Origin: Rariloculus sp963665575
Lineage (GTDB): Bacteria > Pseudomonadota > Gammaproteobacteria > Steroidobacterales > Rariloculaceae
Length of the DNA stretch: 64,000 bases
Assembly: GCA_963665575.2 (NCBI GenBank)
Contig: CAXXDW010000009.1
Span: forward strand, 62,001-126,000
Direction: 5' to 3'
Below are positions 18,089-29,932 of the stretch, piece by piece (the stretch's first letter is position 1; each line of letters opens with the position of its first letter). The translations under genes were made by a program, and so were the position numbers. The notes under the pieces are model-generated. The model searched no databases, was not told where the DNA came from, and saw only the letters and a program-made list of their open reading frames with translations.

Positions 18089-18117
18089 ATTGTACCAGTC
18101 TGCCCGCGAAAATGGGG
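18089..18117 (-). promoter_or_regulatory. Probable promoter of the nuo operon
   Basis: On the minus strand an extended -10 box (TG-G-TACAAT, hexamer at 18089-18094) lies about 28 bp before the nuoA start. No good -35 hexamer is seen at the right distance. A CCCCATTTTC box is there instead, and the same box occurs at the same distance upstream of carA (28840-28868). Confidence 0.5.
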
Positions 18118-18137
18118 CAGCCGACGTGCTATTGGAT

Positions 18138-18222
18138 TGGTGCGGATGGCCGGACTCGAACCGGCACGGCTTGCGCCACTGCCCCCTCAAGACAGCGTGT
18201 CTACCAATTCCACCACATCCGC
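18138..18222 (-). tRNA. tRNA-Leu (anticodon GAG)
   Basis: An 85-nt class II tRNA with a long variable arm. It has a 7-bp acceptor stem, GAG in the anticodon loop, discriminator A and encoded CCA. It starts only 2 bases after the secG stop codon, so it is probably cut from the secG transcript. secG-tRNA-Leu-nuo is a common gammaproteobacterial order. Confidence 0.95.
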
Positions 18223-18224
18223 AA

Positions 18225-18635
18225 TCAGTTATCGGCTGGCCCGGGATCGAGTTCGGGCAATTCGGGAAGTTCCGCGCCATCTGCGGGGAGTGCCGCATCG
18301 TCCACGGGCAGCGCAATACCCTCCGTGGCCGGGTCGATCGCGGGCAGCGTTGCCGCGGGGTCGTCGAACACGGAGCCCTCGAGCAGACTCTCAGGTGCGG
18401 TACGCTGCGTGGAGAAGTACGCGAGCGCCAGGCTCGTCGCGAAGAACATCGCGGCGAGGACGGCCGTCGTACGCGAGAAGAAATTCGAGGAGCCTCGCGA
18501 ACCGAACACCGTCCCTGACGCACCCGCGCCGAAGCCCGTGCCGGCATCCGCGCCCTTGCCCCGCTGCAGCAGGACGAGCACGATGATCAGCACGGCCACT
18601 GCAAGGTGAGCCAACAATGTGACCGTGAGAAGCAT
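18225..18635 (-). CDS. secG: Protein-export membrane protein SecG
   Basis: Accessory subunit of the SecYEG translocon, 136 residues. It has two membrane helices (about 3-24 and 54-75) joined by the conserved loop LLQRGKGADAGTGFGAGASG. The C-terminal tail is rich in Pro, Asp and Ala, a common variable extension. It lies directly downstream of tpiA and upstream of tRNA-Leu. Confidence 0.95.
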   Translation of the reverse strand: MLLTVTLLAHLAVAVLIIVLVLLQRGKGADAGTGFGAGASGTVFGSRGSSNFFSRTTAVLAAMFFATSLALAYFSTQRTAPESLLEGSVFDDPAATLPAIDPATEGIALPVDDAALPADGAELPELPELDPGPADN

Positions 18636-18667
18636 TTCGTTACTTTCCGCCTGATTCCCGCCCGGAG

Positions 18668-19447
18668 CTAGCCGGTTGCGGCGTGAAAAATGGTCAGAAA
18701 CTCCGATGCGTCGAGCGATGCGCCGCCTATGAGGCCGCCGTCGATATCTTCTCTGGCGAACAGTTCCGCGGCGTTGGCGCCCTTGACGCTGCCGCCGTAG
18801 AGGATCCTCAAGGCGCCCGCGATTGTAGCACTTTGCGCCCGAATCAGTGCCCGGATCAGCGCGTGAACCTCCTGTGCCTGATCGGGCGTTGCCGTGCGTC
18901 CGGTACCGATGGCCCAGACCGGTTCGTAGGCGACGACAGCCTCGCCTAGCGCGGCGACGCCAAGCGCATCGAGCACTGCACCGACCTGTCGCGTGACGAC
19001 CGCGGCGGTGTCTGCATCCTCGCGCTCGGCGAGCGTCTCGCCGACACAGAGGATCGGCACCAGGCCTGCAGACTGAGCGGCGCGAAACTTCGCAACGACC
19101 TGGTCGTCCGTTTCGCCGTAGAGCGTCCTGCGCTCGGAGTGTCCGACGATGACATGGGTGCAGCCGACGTCCGCGAGCATCGCGCCTGCGACTTCGCCCG
19201 TGTATGCGCCGGGCTCCACCTCACTTGCAATATCCTGTGCTCCGAGAGCGATTGGCGTCGATTCGATCCACCGCGCAGCGGCATCGAGATACACGAACGG
19301 CGGACAGAGCAACATTTCGGCATTGCCGCCCTCACCGACGCCCGCGACAAGCGCGGCGACGAGGTCGCCGCTCGCGCCCAGCGCGCCATTCATCTTCCAG
19401 TTCCCCGCGACGATCGGTGTACGTGCGTCAACGCCCATTCCGGTCAC
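18668..19447 (-). CDS. tpiA: Triosephosphate isomerase
   Basis: Glycolytic enzyme that interconverts dihydroxyacetone phosphate and glyceraldehyde 3-phosphate. It has 259 residues with all catalytic positions: N16 and K18 (GNWKMNG), H103 (VGHSERR) and E175 (AYEPVWAIGTG). The phosphate loop YGGSVKGANA follows. The GTG at 19447 overlaps the glmM stop by 4 bp and has a GAGG site 7 bases ahead; an ATG three codons later is an alternative. Confidence 0.97.
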   Translation of the reverse strand: MTGMGVDARTPIVAGNWKMNGALGASGDLVAALVAGVGEGGNAEMLLCPPFVYLDAAARWIESTPIALGAQDIASEVEPGAYTGEVAGAMLADVGCTHVIVGHSERRTLYGETDDQVVAKFRAAQSAGLVPILCVGETLAEREDADTAAVVTRQVGAVLDALGVAALGEAVVAYEPVWAIGTGRTATPDQAQEVHALIRALIRAQSATIAGALRILYGGSVKGANAAELFAREDIDGGLIGGASLDASEFLTIFHAATG

Positions 19448-20778
19448 CCGCAGGCCTCGCGCACGGAGTCGGCAAGACGGGACGCCAACGCCCGAACGGT
19501 CGCCTGGTCCTCGCCTTCCACCATGACCCGGATCACCGGTTCCGTACCTGAAGCGCGAAGCACGACTCGGCCCTCCTGCCCCAGTTCCGTTTCCGCCGCC
19601 TCGACGGCATCCGAGATTGCCGACTTGGAGCCGATCTCGACCGGTTCGCCGATCTCGACGTTCACGAGCGTCTGCGGCAACTGCGGCATACCGGCAACGA
19701 GTTCACTGAGCGCACGGCCCGTTCGGCGCATGATCGCAAGCACCTGCAGCGCCGTGATCAGCCCGTCGCCGGTATTGATCTTGTCCAGGCACAGCACATG
19801 GCCCGAAGGCTCGCCGCCGAGAATTCCGCCGTGTTCCTTGAGCGTCGCTCGCACATTGCGATCACCGATCCGCGTACGCAGGAACTCGATCCCCCGGGCG
19901 CCGAGTGCGCGCTCGAGCCCAAGGTTGCTCATGAGCGTGCCGACGACCGGACCCTTCAGGCTGTTCGTTTCGTGCCGGTCGCAGGCCAGAACGTAGAGCA
20001 GCTTGTCGCCGTCGACGAGATTGCCGCGCTCGTCGACCATGACGAGCCGGTCGCCGTCGCCGTCAAGAGCAACGCCCACATCGGCGCGAACGCCCACGAC
20101 GTTGAGCGTGAGCAGGTCGGGCCGGGTCGAGCCGCAACCGTCGTTGATGTTGAGGCCGTTCGGCGAACAGCCGACCGGTATCACCTCGGCGCCAAGGTCC
20201 GCGATGACCTGTGGAGCGACCTTGTAGCCTGCGCCATGCGATGCGTCCACGACGATCTTGAGTCCGCTGAAATCCATGCCATCCGGGATCGTCCGCTTGC
20301 AGAACTTCGTGTATTCCTCACGAGCGAACGAGGCGATCGTGGCGCGCCCCAGCGATTTCGAATCGCCGGTTCGGGGAGGCGCCTGGAGTTCGCGCTCGAT
20401 CTCTTCCTCCACGTCTTCGGAAAGCTTCTCGCCCTCAACGTCGAAAAACTTGATGCCGTTGTCGTAGTAGGGATTGTGTGAAGCGCTGATCACGATGCCG
20501 AAGTCGGTGTCGGTGATACTCGTCACGTAGGCCACCGCCGGCGTCGGCAGCGGGCCGGTCAGCAGCACATCGACTCCGGAAGCGACGAAGCCGGCCTCGA
20601 GCGCCGACTCGAACATGTAGCCGGACACGCGCGTGTCCTTCCCGATCATGACCTGGCCGCCCTTCGGTGTGAGCACCCGCGCGGCCGCGCCCGCGAGGTG
20701 CAGCGCAAAGTCGACGGTCATCGGACTGGTGCCGACGCGGCCACGGATTCCGTCCGTGCCGAAATAGCGCCTCGCCAT
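19444..20778 (-). CDS. glmM: Phosphoglucosamine mutase
   Basis: Converts glucosamine 6-phosphate to glucosamine 1-phosphate for peptidoglycan and lipopolysaccharide precursors. It has 444 residues starting MARRYFGTDGIRG. The phosphoserine loop is ISASHNPYYDNGIKFF with catalytic S100. The metal loop DGDGDR, the sugar loop GGEPSGH and the C-terminal RASGTEPVIRVM are all present. The start at 20778 has an AAGG site; sequence upstream in this frame belongs to the inserted element. Normally folP lies between ftsH and glmM, but it is absent here. Confidence 0.96.
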   Translation of the reverse strand: MARRYFGTDGIRGRVGTSPMTVDFALHLAGAAARVLTPKGGQVMIGKDTRVSGYMFESALEAGFVASGVDVLLTGPLPTPAVAYVTSITDTDFGIVISASHNPYYDNGIKFFDVEGEKLSEDVEEEIERELQAPPRTGDSKSLGRATIASFAREEYTKFCKRTIPDGMDFSGLKIVVDASHGAGYKVAPQVIADLGAEVIPVGCSPNGLNINDGCGSTRPDLLTLNVVGVRADVGVALDGDGDRLVMVDERGNLVDGDKLLYVLACDRHETNSLKGPVVGTLMSNLGLERALGARGIEFLRTRIGDRNVRATLKEHGGILGGEPSGHVLCLDKINTGDGLITALQVLAIMRRTGRALSELVAGMPQLPQTLVNVEIGEPVEIGSKSAISDAVEAAETELGQEGRVVLRASGTEPVIRVMVEGEDQATVRALASRLADSVREACG

Positions 20779-20821
20779 GAACGCCTTCCTCGTGTGCTGC
20801 CCTGGTTGCCGCGGCGGCGGG

Positions 20822-21020
20822 CTAGCAGCCCGTGGTGAAAGTCCCGCGTCGCACCGAGACCGGCGAGGCGCCCGCCCGGCAAGGCGCGAGGAGGGAGAAT
20901 ATGGGGAATATTTGACCGACGAGCAACGAAGCCGGGCGGGATGCATCGGCGCTTGATCGGCCGTCTTCGGCCAGGCGGTCTTCCGCCCCATGCAGTGGGA
21001 CTTTCACCACGGGCTGCTAG
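20822..21020. mobile_element. 199-bp MITE-like element with 24-bp perfect terminal inverted repeats
   Basis: The segments 20822-20845 and 20997-21020 are exact reverse complements (24 bp). Each starts with CTAG, so the structure fits a CTAG target duplication plus 20-bp inverted ends beginning CAGCCCGTGG. An inner 10-bp perfect inverted pair lies at 20871-20880 and 20931-20940. A hairpin-rich stretch near 20959-20988 includes AGGCGGTCTTCCGCCC, which recurs at 35047-35062. No transposase is encoded, so it would move only with help from another element. Its right CTAG supplies the stop codon of ftsH. Confidence 0.7.
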
Positions 21021-22930
21021 TGCTGGCTCGCCGGTCCGCCCAACGGTGTTGCGCGCTTGTCGTCGGACTCGACAGGCTTGCCGGACTCGGGCGGCTCGTC
21101 CCAGTCTTCCGGCGGTTTGGGCTCACGACCTTCCATGACGTCCTTGATCTGCCCCTCGTCGATCGTCTCGTACTTCATCAGGGCATCGGCCATGACGTGC
21201 AGCTTGGGTTCGTTGGCCCTGAGGATCTCGCGGGCATCCTTGTAGCAGACGTCCACGAGTTCGCGCACTTCCTTGTCGATCGCGTGCGCCGTGCCGTCGG
21301 ATACCTGCTTGTGCCGCGTGACGCTGCGGCCAAGAAAGATCTCGCCGTCGTCCTCGCTGTAGGTGAGCGGTCCCAGTCGGTCCGACAGGCCCCACTTCGT
21401 CACCATGTTGCGGGCGATGTCGGTCGCCCGCTCGATGTCGTTGGAGGCGCCCGTGGTCACATAGGCCGGCCCGAAGATCAGTTCTTCCGCGATGCGCCCC
21501 CCGAACAGGCTCTTCATCTGGCTCATGAGCCGCTGCTTGGAATAGCTGTAGCGGTCTTCCTCGGGCAGGAACATCGTCACACCGAGCGCCCGGCCGCGCG
21601 GAATAATCGTGACCTTGTAGACCGGGTCGTGATCGGGCACGAGCAGCCCGACGATCGCGTGGCCCGATTCGTGGTAGGCGGTGAGCTTGCGCTCGTCCTC
21701 GCTCATGACCATGGAGCGGCGCTCCGTGCCCATCATGATCTTGTCCTTGGCCTTGTCGAACTCCTCCATCGTGACCGTGCGCTTGTTCGCGCGCGCGGCC
21801 AGAAGCGCCGCCTCGTTGACGAGATTGGCGAGATCGGCGCCCGAAAATCCCGGTGTGCCGCGGGCGATGATCGAGGGCCTCACGTCGTTGTCGATCGGCA
21901 CCTTGCGCATGTGCACCTTGAGAATCTGTTCGCGGCCGCGAACGTCGGGCACGGGCACGACGACCTGCCGGTCGAAGCGTCCCGGGCGCAACAGCGCCGG
22001 ATCGAGAACGTCCGGGCGGTTCGTTGCGGCGATGACGATGACGCCTTCGTTGCCCTCGAAACCATCCATCTCCACGAGCAACTGGTTGAGCGTCTGCTCG
22101 CGCTCGTCGTGGCCGCCGCCGAGACCCGCGCCCCGGTGCCTGCCCACCGCATCGATCTCATCGATGAAGATGATGCACGGCGCATGCTTTTTTGCCTGAT
22201 CGAACATATCCCTGACGCGGGACGCACCGACGCCGACGAACATCTCGACGAAATCGGAACCGGAGATCGTGAAGAACGGCACCTTGGCCTCGCCGGCGAT
22301 CGCTCTGGCCAACAGCGTCTTGCCGGTGCCCGGCGAGCCGACCATGAGCACGCCCTTGGGAATCTTGCCGCCGAGCCGCTGGAACTTGCCCGGATCCTTG
22401 AGGAAATCGACGATCTCGACGACCTCCTCCTTGGCCTCCTCGACGCCCGCAACGTCAGCGAACGTTACAGTGACCTGATCCTCGCCCAGCAGCCGTGCCC
22501 GGCTCTTGCCGAAGGACATCGTGCCGCGCCCGCCGCCCGCGCCCTGGATCTGACGCATGAAGTAGATCCAGATCGCGATGAAGAGCAGGATCGGGAAAGA
22601 TGAAATGAAGAGATCCAGCAGGAAGGAACGCTCTCTCGGCGGTGTCGCCTCGATGAGGACGTTGTTCTCGTCGAGCGTGCCGATGAGCGCGGTATTGTCG
22701 GTCTCGGGGTTGTAGGTGACGAACTCTTCGCCGTTGCGGCGGCCGGTGATCTGGCTGGTCTCGTTGTCGAACGCGACTTCCTCGACCGAACCGTCCTCGA
22801 TATAGCTCAGAAACGTCGAATAGGGGATCGGCTGGACGCGGTTGTCATTGGTCCCGAAGCTCTGGAACACGGACAACAGCACGACCGCGATGACGATCCA
22901 CAGGATGACGTTTTTCACCAAGTCGTTCAA
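21017..22930 (-). CDS. ftsH: ATP-dependent zinc metalloprotease FtsH
   Basis: Membrane AAA+ protease that degrades misfolded membrane proteins and regulators such as sigma-32 and LpxC. Two membrane helices flank a periplasmic domain (about residues 10-130). Walker A GSPGTGKT, Walker B FIDEIDA, the second region of homology and the zinc motif HESGH are intact. The best start is TTG at 22930, with GAGG six bases ahead (MNDLVKNVILW, 637 residues). A GTG further upstream would add 12 residues. The stop TAG is part of the CTAG end of the inserted element. Confidence 0.96.
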   Translation of the reverse strand: MNDLVKNVILWIVIAVVLLSVFQSFGTNDNRVQPIPYSTFLSYIEDGSVEEVAFDNETSQITGRRNGEEFVTYNPETDNTALIGTLDENNVLIEATPPRERSFLLDLFISSFPILLFIAIWIYFMRQIQGAGGGRGTMSFGKSRARLLGEDQVTVTFADVAGVEEAKEEVVEIVDFLKDPGKFQRLGGKIPKGVLMVGSPGTGKTLLARAIAGEAKVPFFTISGSDFVEMFVGVGASRVRDMFDQAKKHAPCIIFIDEIDAVGRHRGAGLGGGHDEREQTLNQLLVEMDGFEGNEGVIVIAATNRPDVLDPALLRPGRFDRQVVVPVPDVRGREQILKVHMRKVPIDNDVRPSIIARGTPGFSGADLANLVNEAALLAARANKRTVTMEEFDKAKDKIMMGTERRSMVMSEDERKLTAYHESGHAIVGLLVPDHDPVYKVTIIPRGRALGVTMFLPEEDRYSYSKQRLMSQMKSLFGGRIAEELIFGPAYVTTGASNDIERATDIARNMVTKWGLSDRLGPLTYSEDDGEIFLGRSVTRHKQVSDGTAHAIDKEVRELVDVCYKDAREILRANEPKLHVMADALMKYETIDEGQIKDVMEGREPKPPEDWDEPPESGKPVESDDKRATPLGGPASQH

Positions 22931-22978
22931 AGCCCACCTCGCAAGCGAGTTCGCAGCGCGAACCACGCTGTGACCCTA

Positions 22979-23602
22979 CTACATCCCATAGTCCCGTGCC
23001 AGCAAATAAATCTCGCGGCTTTGGGCCCTTGAGGCCCTCGGCTTGATCCGGCGGACCTTTCCAAATCGCCCTTCGATGTCATGCACGTAAGCGTCAAGAC
23101 CGGCGCCCTGGAAAAGCTTGACGAGAAGGCTGCCGCCGCCTGCCAGAACATGTTCGGCGAATTCCGATGCTGCCTCGGCCAACTCCATGCTGCGCGGTTG
23201 ATCGATGGTCCTGTTACCACTCATATTGGGCGCCATATCGGACATTACAAGGTCCGCCCGACGCCCGCCGAGAAGTGCCGCAAGTTCCGCCACGGTCTCC
23301 GGCTTCGTGAAGTCTCCCTGCACGACGTTGACGTTGGAAACCGGATCCATTGGCAACAGGTCAACGGCAAGCACGGCGCCGCCCTCCCCGACGGCCCGCG
23401 CGGCGAACTGACTCCAGCTACCCGGGCTCGCACCGAGGTCGATGCAGACCATGCCCCGTTGGAGGATCCGCTCCTTTTTCTGGATCTGCTCGAGCTTGAA
23501 CACGGCGCGCGACCGAAATCCGCGCCGCAGCGCCTCGTCGACGTACGGATCCCTGTCCTGGCGCATGCGCCATCGATTGCCGGACCCGCCGCGCGCAGTC
23601 AT
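22979..23602 (-). CDS. rlmE: 23S rRNA 2'-O-methyltransferase RlmE
   Basis: Methylates U2552 in the A-loop of 23S rRNA. It has 207 residues with the K-D-K-E catalytic tetrad: K36 (AVFKLEQI), D122 (SDMAPNMSG), K162 (LLVKLFQG) and E197 (SREIYLLA). The S-adenosylmethionine loop is IDLGASPGSWSQ. It lies directly before ftsH as in most gammaproteobacteria. The small RNA-binding gene yhbY that usually faces it across the gap to greA is not seen in the 110 bp available. Confidence 0.97.
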   Translation of the reverse strand: MTARGGSGNRWRMRQDRDPYVDEALRRGFRSRAVFKLEQIQKKERILQRGMVCIDLGASPGSWSQFAARAVGEGGAVLAVDLLPMDPVSNVNVVQGDFTKPETVAELAALLGGRRADLVMSDMAPNMSGNRTIDQPRSMELAEAASEFAEHVLAGGGSLLVKLFQGAGLDAYVHDIEGRFGKVRRIKPRASRAQSREIYLLARDYGM

Positions 23603-23713
23603 CGAAACTCAATCCTGCCGTAAGCTGCTCGTTGCAGAACACGCGAAACCCGAAGCGCACCCGCCGTGGCGACGCTCGAACGCGGGCGCGAACGGCCGCG
23701 CCGCCGGTGTCGG

Positions 23714-24186
23714 TCAGATGTACTCCACCTCGGCGATCTCGTAGCTGCGCCGGCCGCCGGGCGTCGTCACCTCGACGGTGTCGCCTTCCTCCCGAGCGAC
23801 CAGCGCTCGTGCGAGCGGCGAACCGATGGACAGCAGGCCGTTCCTGATGTCGGCCTCGTCTTCCCCAACGATCCGGTAGCAGACTTCGCTGTCGTCATCG
23901 AGCGCGACCAGGTGGACGGTGGAGCCGAAAACGACGCGGCTGTTCGGCGTCAACTGGGTCACGTCGACGATCTGCGCGTTCGAGAGCTTGCCCTCGATAT
24001 CGCGAACGCGCGCTTCGACAAGGCCCTGTTGTTCCTTGGCCGCGTGATATTCGGCGTTCTCGCGCAGGTCGCCGTGCGCCCGGGCCGCGGCAATCGCCTC
24101 GACGATCCTCGGACGCTCCCGGGTCTTGAGGCGCTTGAGCTCCGATCGCAACTGCTCCGCGCCGCGCACGGTCAGCGGGACCTTGC

Positions 24187-24190
<4 letters not shown>
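23714..24190 (-). CDS. greA: Transcription elongation factor GreA
   Basis: Rescues backtracked RNA polymerase by stimulating transcript cleavage. It has 158 residues, the standard length. The coiled-coil tip carries the acidic pair D41 and E44 in GDLRENAEYHAAKE, and the C-terminal FKBP-like domain follows. The start overlaps the carB stop by 4 bp, so greA is co-translated with carB. Confidence 0.97.
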
Positions 24191-27411
<3,221 letters not shown>

Positions 27412-27571
27412 GCCGTTACTCGACCCGCAGATTCAGGAATGTTCTGAACAATTCGATCCTCCACGATTCCTCAGTCCACAACTCATTGTTTTACTTCACG
27501 TTGGACTTTCGAGAACAAGTGCCTCCAGAGGCCTCTTGACGCTTTGCTCATTGCCTGAGATCGTCCCCGAC

Positions 27572-28726
27572 CTACTTCACGACGGCCTCGGCCGACGCGC
27601 GATTCGCGTGCATCGATGCGACGAAGCGATCGAAAAGCTCGCTGAGGTCATGTGGCCCGGGACTCGCTTCGGGATGGCCCTGAAACGAGAACGCCGGCCG
27701 GTCGCGGCGCTCGATGCCCTGCAGCGTGCCGTCGAAGAGCGACCGGTGGGTCGCTCTCACGTTGTCCGGCAGGCTCGCTTCGGCGACCGCGAAACCGTGG
27801 TTCTGACTCGTGATCAGCACGCGGCCCGTGTCGATATCGACCACCGGATGATTCGCGCCGTGGTGGCCGAACTTCATCTTCTGTGTATCCGCGCCGCTTG
27901 CGAGCGCGAGCAACTGGTGACCCAGACAGATGCCGAAGATCGGCACGCCGATGTCGAGCAGCGCACGGATCGAGTCGATCGCGTAATCGCAGGGCTCGGG
28001 GTCGCCTGGACCGTTCGACAGGAACACGCCGTCGGGCGCGAACGCCATGACCTCGCCCGCGTTCGTCGTTGCCGGCACGACCGTGATGCGGCAGCCCTGA
28101 TCGGCGAGAAGCCGCAGAATGTTGCGCTTGATGCCGAAATCGAATGCGACGACGTGGAAATCCGTCACGCGCGGGTCGCGGCCGCTTTCGCGTTCCGGCC
28201 AGACGGTGCCGTCGCCCCAGGGATACGGTTCGGCGGTCGACACGTCGCGGGCCAGATCCATGCCCTCGAGACCCGGAAACGCCCGCGCAGCCGCGAGCGC
28301 GTCCTCGGCGCTCGGAGCTTCGCCGGCCACGATGCAACCGGCCTGCGCTCCCTTCTCGCGAATGATTCGGGTCAGCTTGCGCGTGTCGATGTCCGCGATC
28401 GCGACCGCGTTGCCACGCTTGAGAAACTCCGCCAGGCCCGTTTCCGCGCGCCAACTGCTGACGATGGCCGACAGGTCGCGGATCACGAGGCCCGCTGCAA
28501 AGATCCGTGGCGACTCGAAGTCCGGAATGTTCGTACCGACGTTGCCGATATGCGGGTAGGTCAGGGTGACGATCTGACGGAAGTACGACGGATCGGTCAG
28601 GATCTCCTGGTAGCCGGTCATCGCGGTGTTGAACACCACTTCGCCGACGGTTTGCCCGGTGGCGCCAACGGACATCCCATGGAACTGCGTTCCGTCTTCG
28701 AGCACGAGCAACGCGGGTTCCGTCAA
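27572..28726 (-). CDS. carA: Carbamoyl-phosphate synthase small chain (glutaminase)
   Basis: Hydrolyses glutamine and channels ammonia to CarB. From the TTG at 28726 it has 384 residues. The class I amidotransferase triad is C267 (GICLGHQ), H351 and E353 (QGHPEASPGPHD). That TTG has a strong AGGAG site six bases ahead, and the sequence from MTEPALLVLEDG on matches the family. An in-frame extension with ATGs at 28840 and 28822 exists; the one at 28822 begins just after the predicted transcription start, so an extended form or leader peptide cannot be excluded. Confidence 0.95.
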   Translation of the reverse strand: MTEPALLVLEDGTQFHGMSVGATGQTVGEVVFNTAMTGYQEILTDPSYFRQIVTLTYPHIGNVGTNIPDFESPRIFAAGLVIRDLSAIVSSWRAETGLAEFLKRGNAVAIADIDTRKLTRIIREKGAQAGCIVAGEAPSAEDALAAARAFPGLEGMDLARDVSTAEPYPWGDGTVWPERESGRDPRVTDFHVVAFDFGIKRNILRLLADQGCRITVVPATTNAGEVMAFAPDGVFLSNGPGDPEPCDYAIDSIRALLDIGVPIFGICLGHQLLALASGADTQKMKFGHHGANHPVVDIDTGRVLITSQNHGFAVAEASLPDNVRATHRSLFDGTLQGIERRDRPAFSFQGHPEASPGPHDLSELFDRFVASMHANRASAEAVVK

Positions 28727-29111
28727 TCTGAGCTCCTGGGACTCCTGAACCAGTTGCCTTGCGTAAACCGGGCGGGCGGTCTGCAGGGCGTGCAAGCTGA
28801 CCTGCCGAGCAACTCTCGACATGGGAAGCTCAGGACGCAATTGTAGCCGCTACGCCGGGAAAATGGGACACGCAACGATGTCTTTTGCAGGGTCCTCCCA
28901 AAATGTGTGTCGTCAGCACCGTCTGCTAAACAGGCACAAGTCTTGGCATGAAATTGCCAGTTCTTGCGATCTTGGCGAAAACATGCGGTAGCCATGTTGA
29001 TCAACCGTTCCAAATGGACTTCGGGATGGTTCCGGGCGGCTTTTCGACAGCCGGCGGCGCTGTCGTCGCGATGCACGCTTGCCGCAGTGGTTCGCGGCGT
29101 CGCGGCGGCCC
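28727..29111. other. 385-bp gap between dapB and carA: carAB promoter and leader
   Basis: No convincing gene was found. The part near 28840-28868 contains a promoter for carAB, leaving a leader of about 100 nt before the TTG start. That leader has an open frame in phase with carA. The remainder, towards dapB, shows no clear terminator, repeat or RNA gene. Confidence 0.5.
28840..28868 (-). promoter_or_regulatory. Probable promoter of carAB
   Basis: A TACAAT -10 box at 28840-28845 (minus strand) is preceded at the -35 distance by TCCCATTTTC. Compared with the nuo promoter at 18089-18117, 20 of 29 positions are identical, including spacing. No classic TTGACA box is seen. Confidence 0.45.
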
Positions 29112-29930
29112 TCAGGAGGCGTCGTCGCCCGCGAGGCCGAGAACGTCCGCCATCGAGTACAGGCCCGGCGTCCTGCCCGCCACCCAACGCGCCGCGAGCA
29201 GCGCACCGCGCGCGAACGTCTTGCGGTCCGCGGCCTCGTGAGTGAGTTGGAGTTGTTCCTCGGGTCCGACGAACATCACCGTGTGCTCGCCGACGATATT
29301 GCCGCCGCGAATGACGGAGAACCCGATCTCGCCTGCGTTCCTGGGGCCCGTTTTCCCGACGCGCGCCTTTACGGCAACGTCATCGAGGCGGCGCCCGGTC
29401 GCCGCGGCAATCCGGTCGCCGAGTGCAAGTGCCGTCCCGGACGGTGCATCGACCTTGAAGCGATGGTGCGCTTCGGCGATCTCGACATCGTAGCTGTCGC
29501 CGAGCGCGGCCGCTGCGCGCGCCACGAGATCCATGAATACGTTGACGCCGACGCTCATGTTGCGCGCATAGACGATCGGTATGCGCTGCGCGGCCTCCTG
29601 CAGCGACTCCATCTGCGCGTCGCTGAGGCCCGTCGTGCCGATGACCAGTGCAGTACCGGTCGCCTCGGCAGCCGCGAGGTTGGCCTCCAGTGCAGCCGGC
29701 AGCGTGAAATCGACTGCGACGTCGGCCTCGGCAAGCGCAGCGTCGGGATCGGCGCTCAACGCAACTCCCGGCGCCCCGAGGCGCGCCGCGTCGCCGGCAT
29801 CGCCGCCGAGCAGCGGGTCGCCGGGCTCCGTCACGGCGCCAACGAGGCGCATTCCGGCGGATTCCGCAAGACAAGCGAGTACCGCGTTCCCCATGCGGCC
29901 CGCGGCGCCCAGTACTGCCAGCTTCAACAT
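29112..29930 (-). CDS. dapB: 4-Hydroxy-tetrahydrodipicolinate reductase
   Basis: NAD(P)H-dependent step of the diaminopimelate/lysine pathway. It has 272 residues from the ATG at 29930, which has a GGGAG site eight bases ahead; a GTG two codons earlier overlaps the dnaJ stop. The dinucleotide loop is VLGAAGRMG. The catalytic region is EAHHRFKVDAPSGTAL, with the paired histidines and the lysine. It follows dnaJ with almost no gap. Confidence 0.96.
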   Translation of the reverse strand: MLKLAVLGAAGRMGNAVLACLAESAGMRLVGAVTEPGDPLLGGDAGDAARLGAPGVALSADPDAALAEADVAVDFTLPAALEANLAAAEATGTALVIGTTGLSDAQMESLQEAAQRIPIVYARNMSVGVNVFMDLVARAAAALGDSYDVEIAEAHHRFKVDAPSGTALALGDRIAAATGRRLDDVAVKARVGKTGPRNAGEIGFSVIRGGNIVGEHTVMFVGPEEQLQLTHEAADRKTFARGALLAARWVAGRTPGLYSMADVLGLAGDDAS

Positions 29931-29932
29931 GC

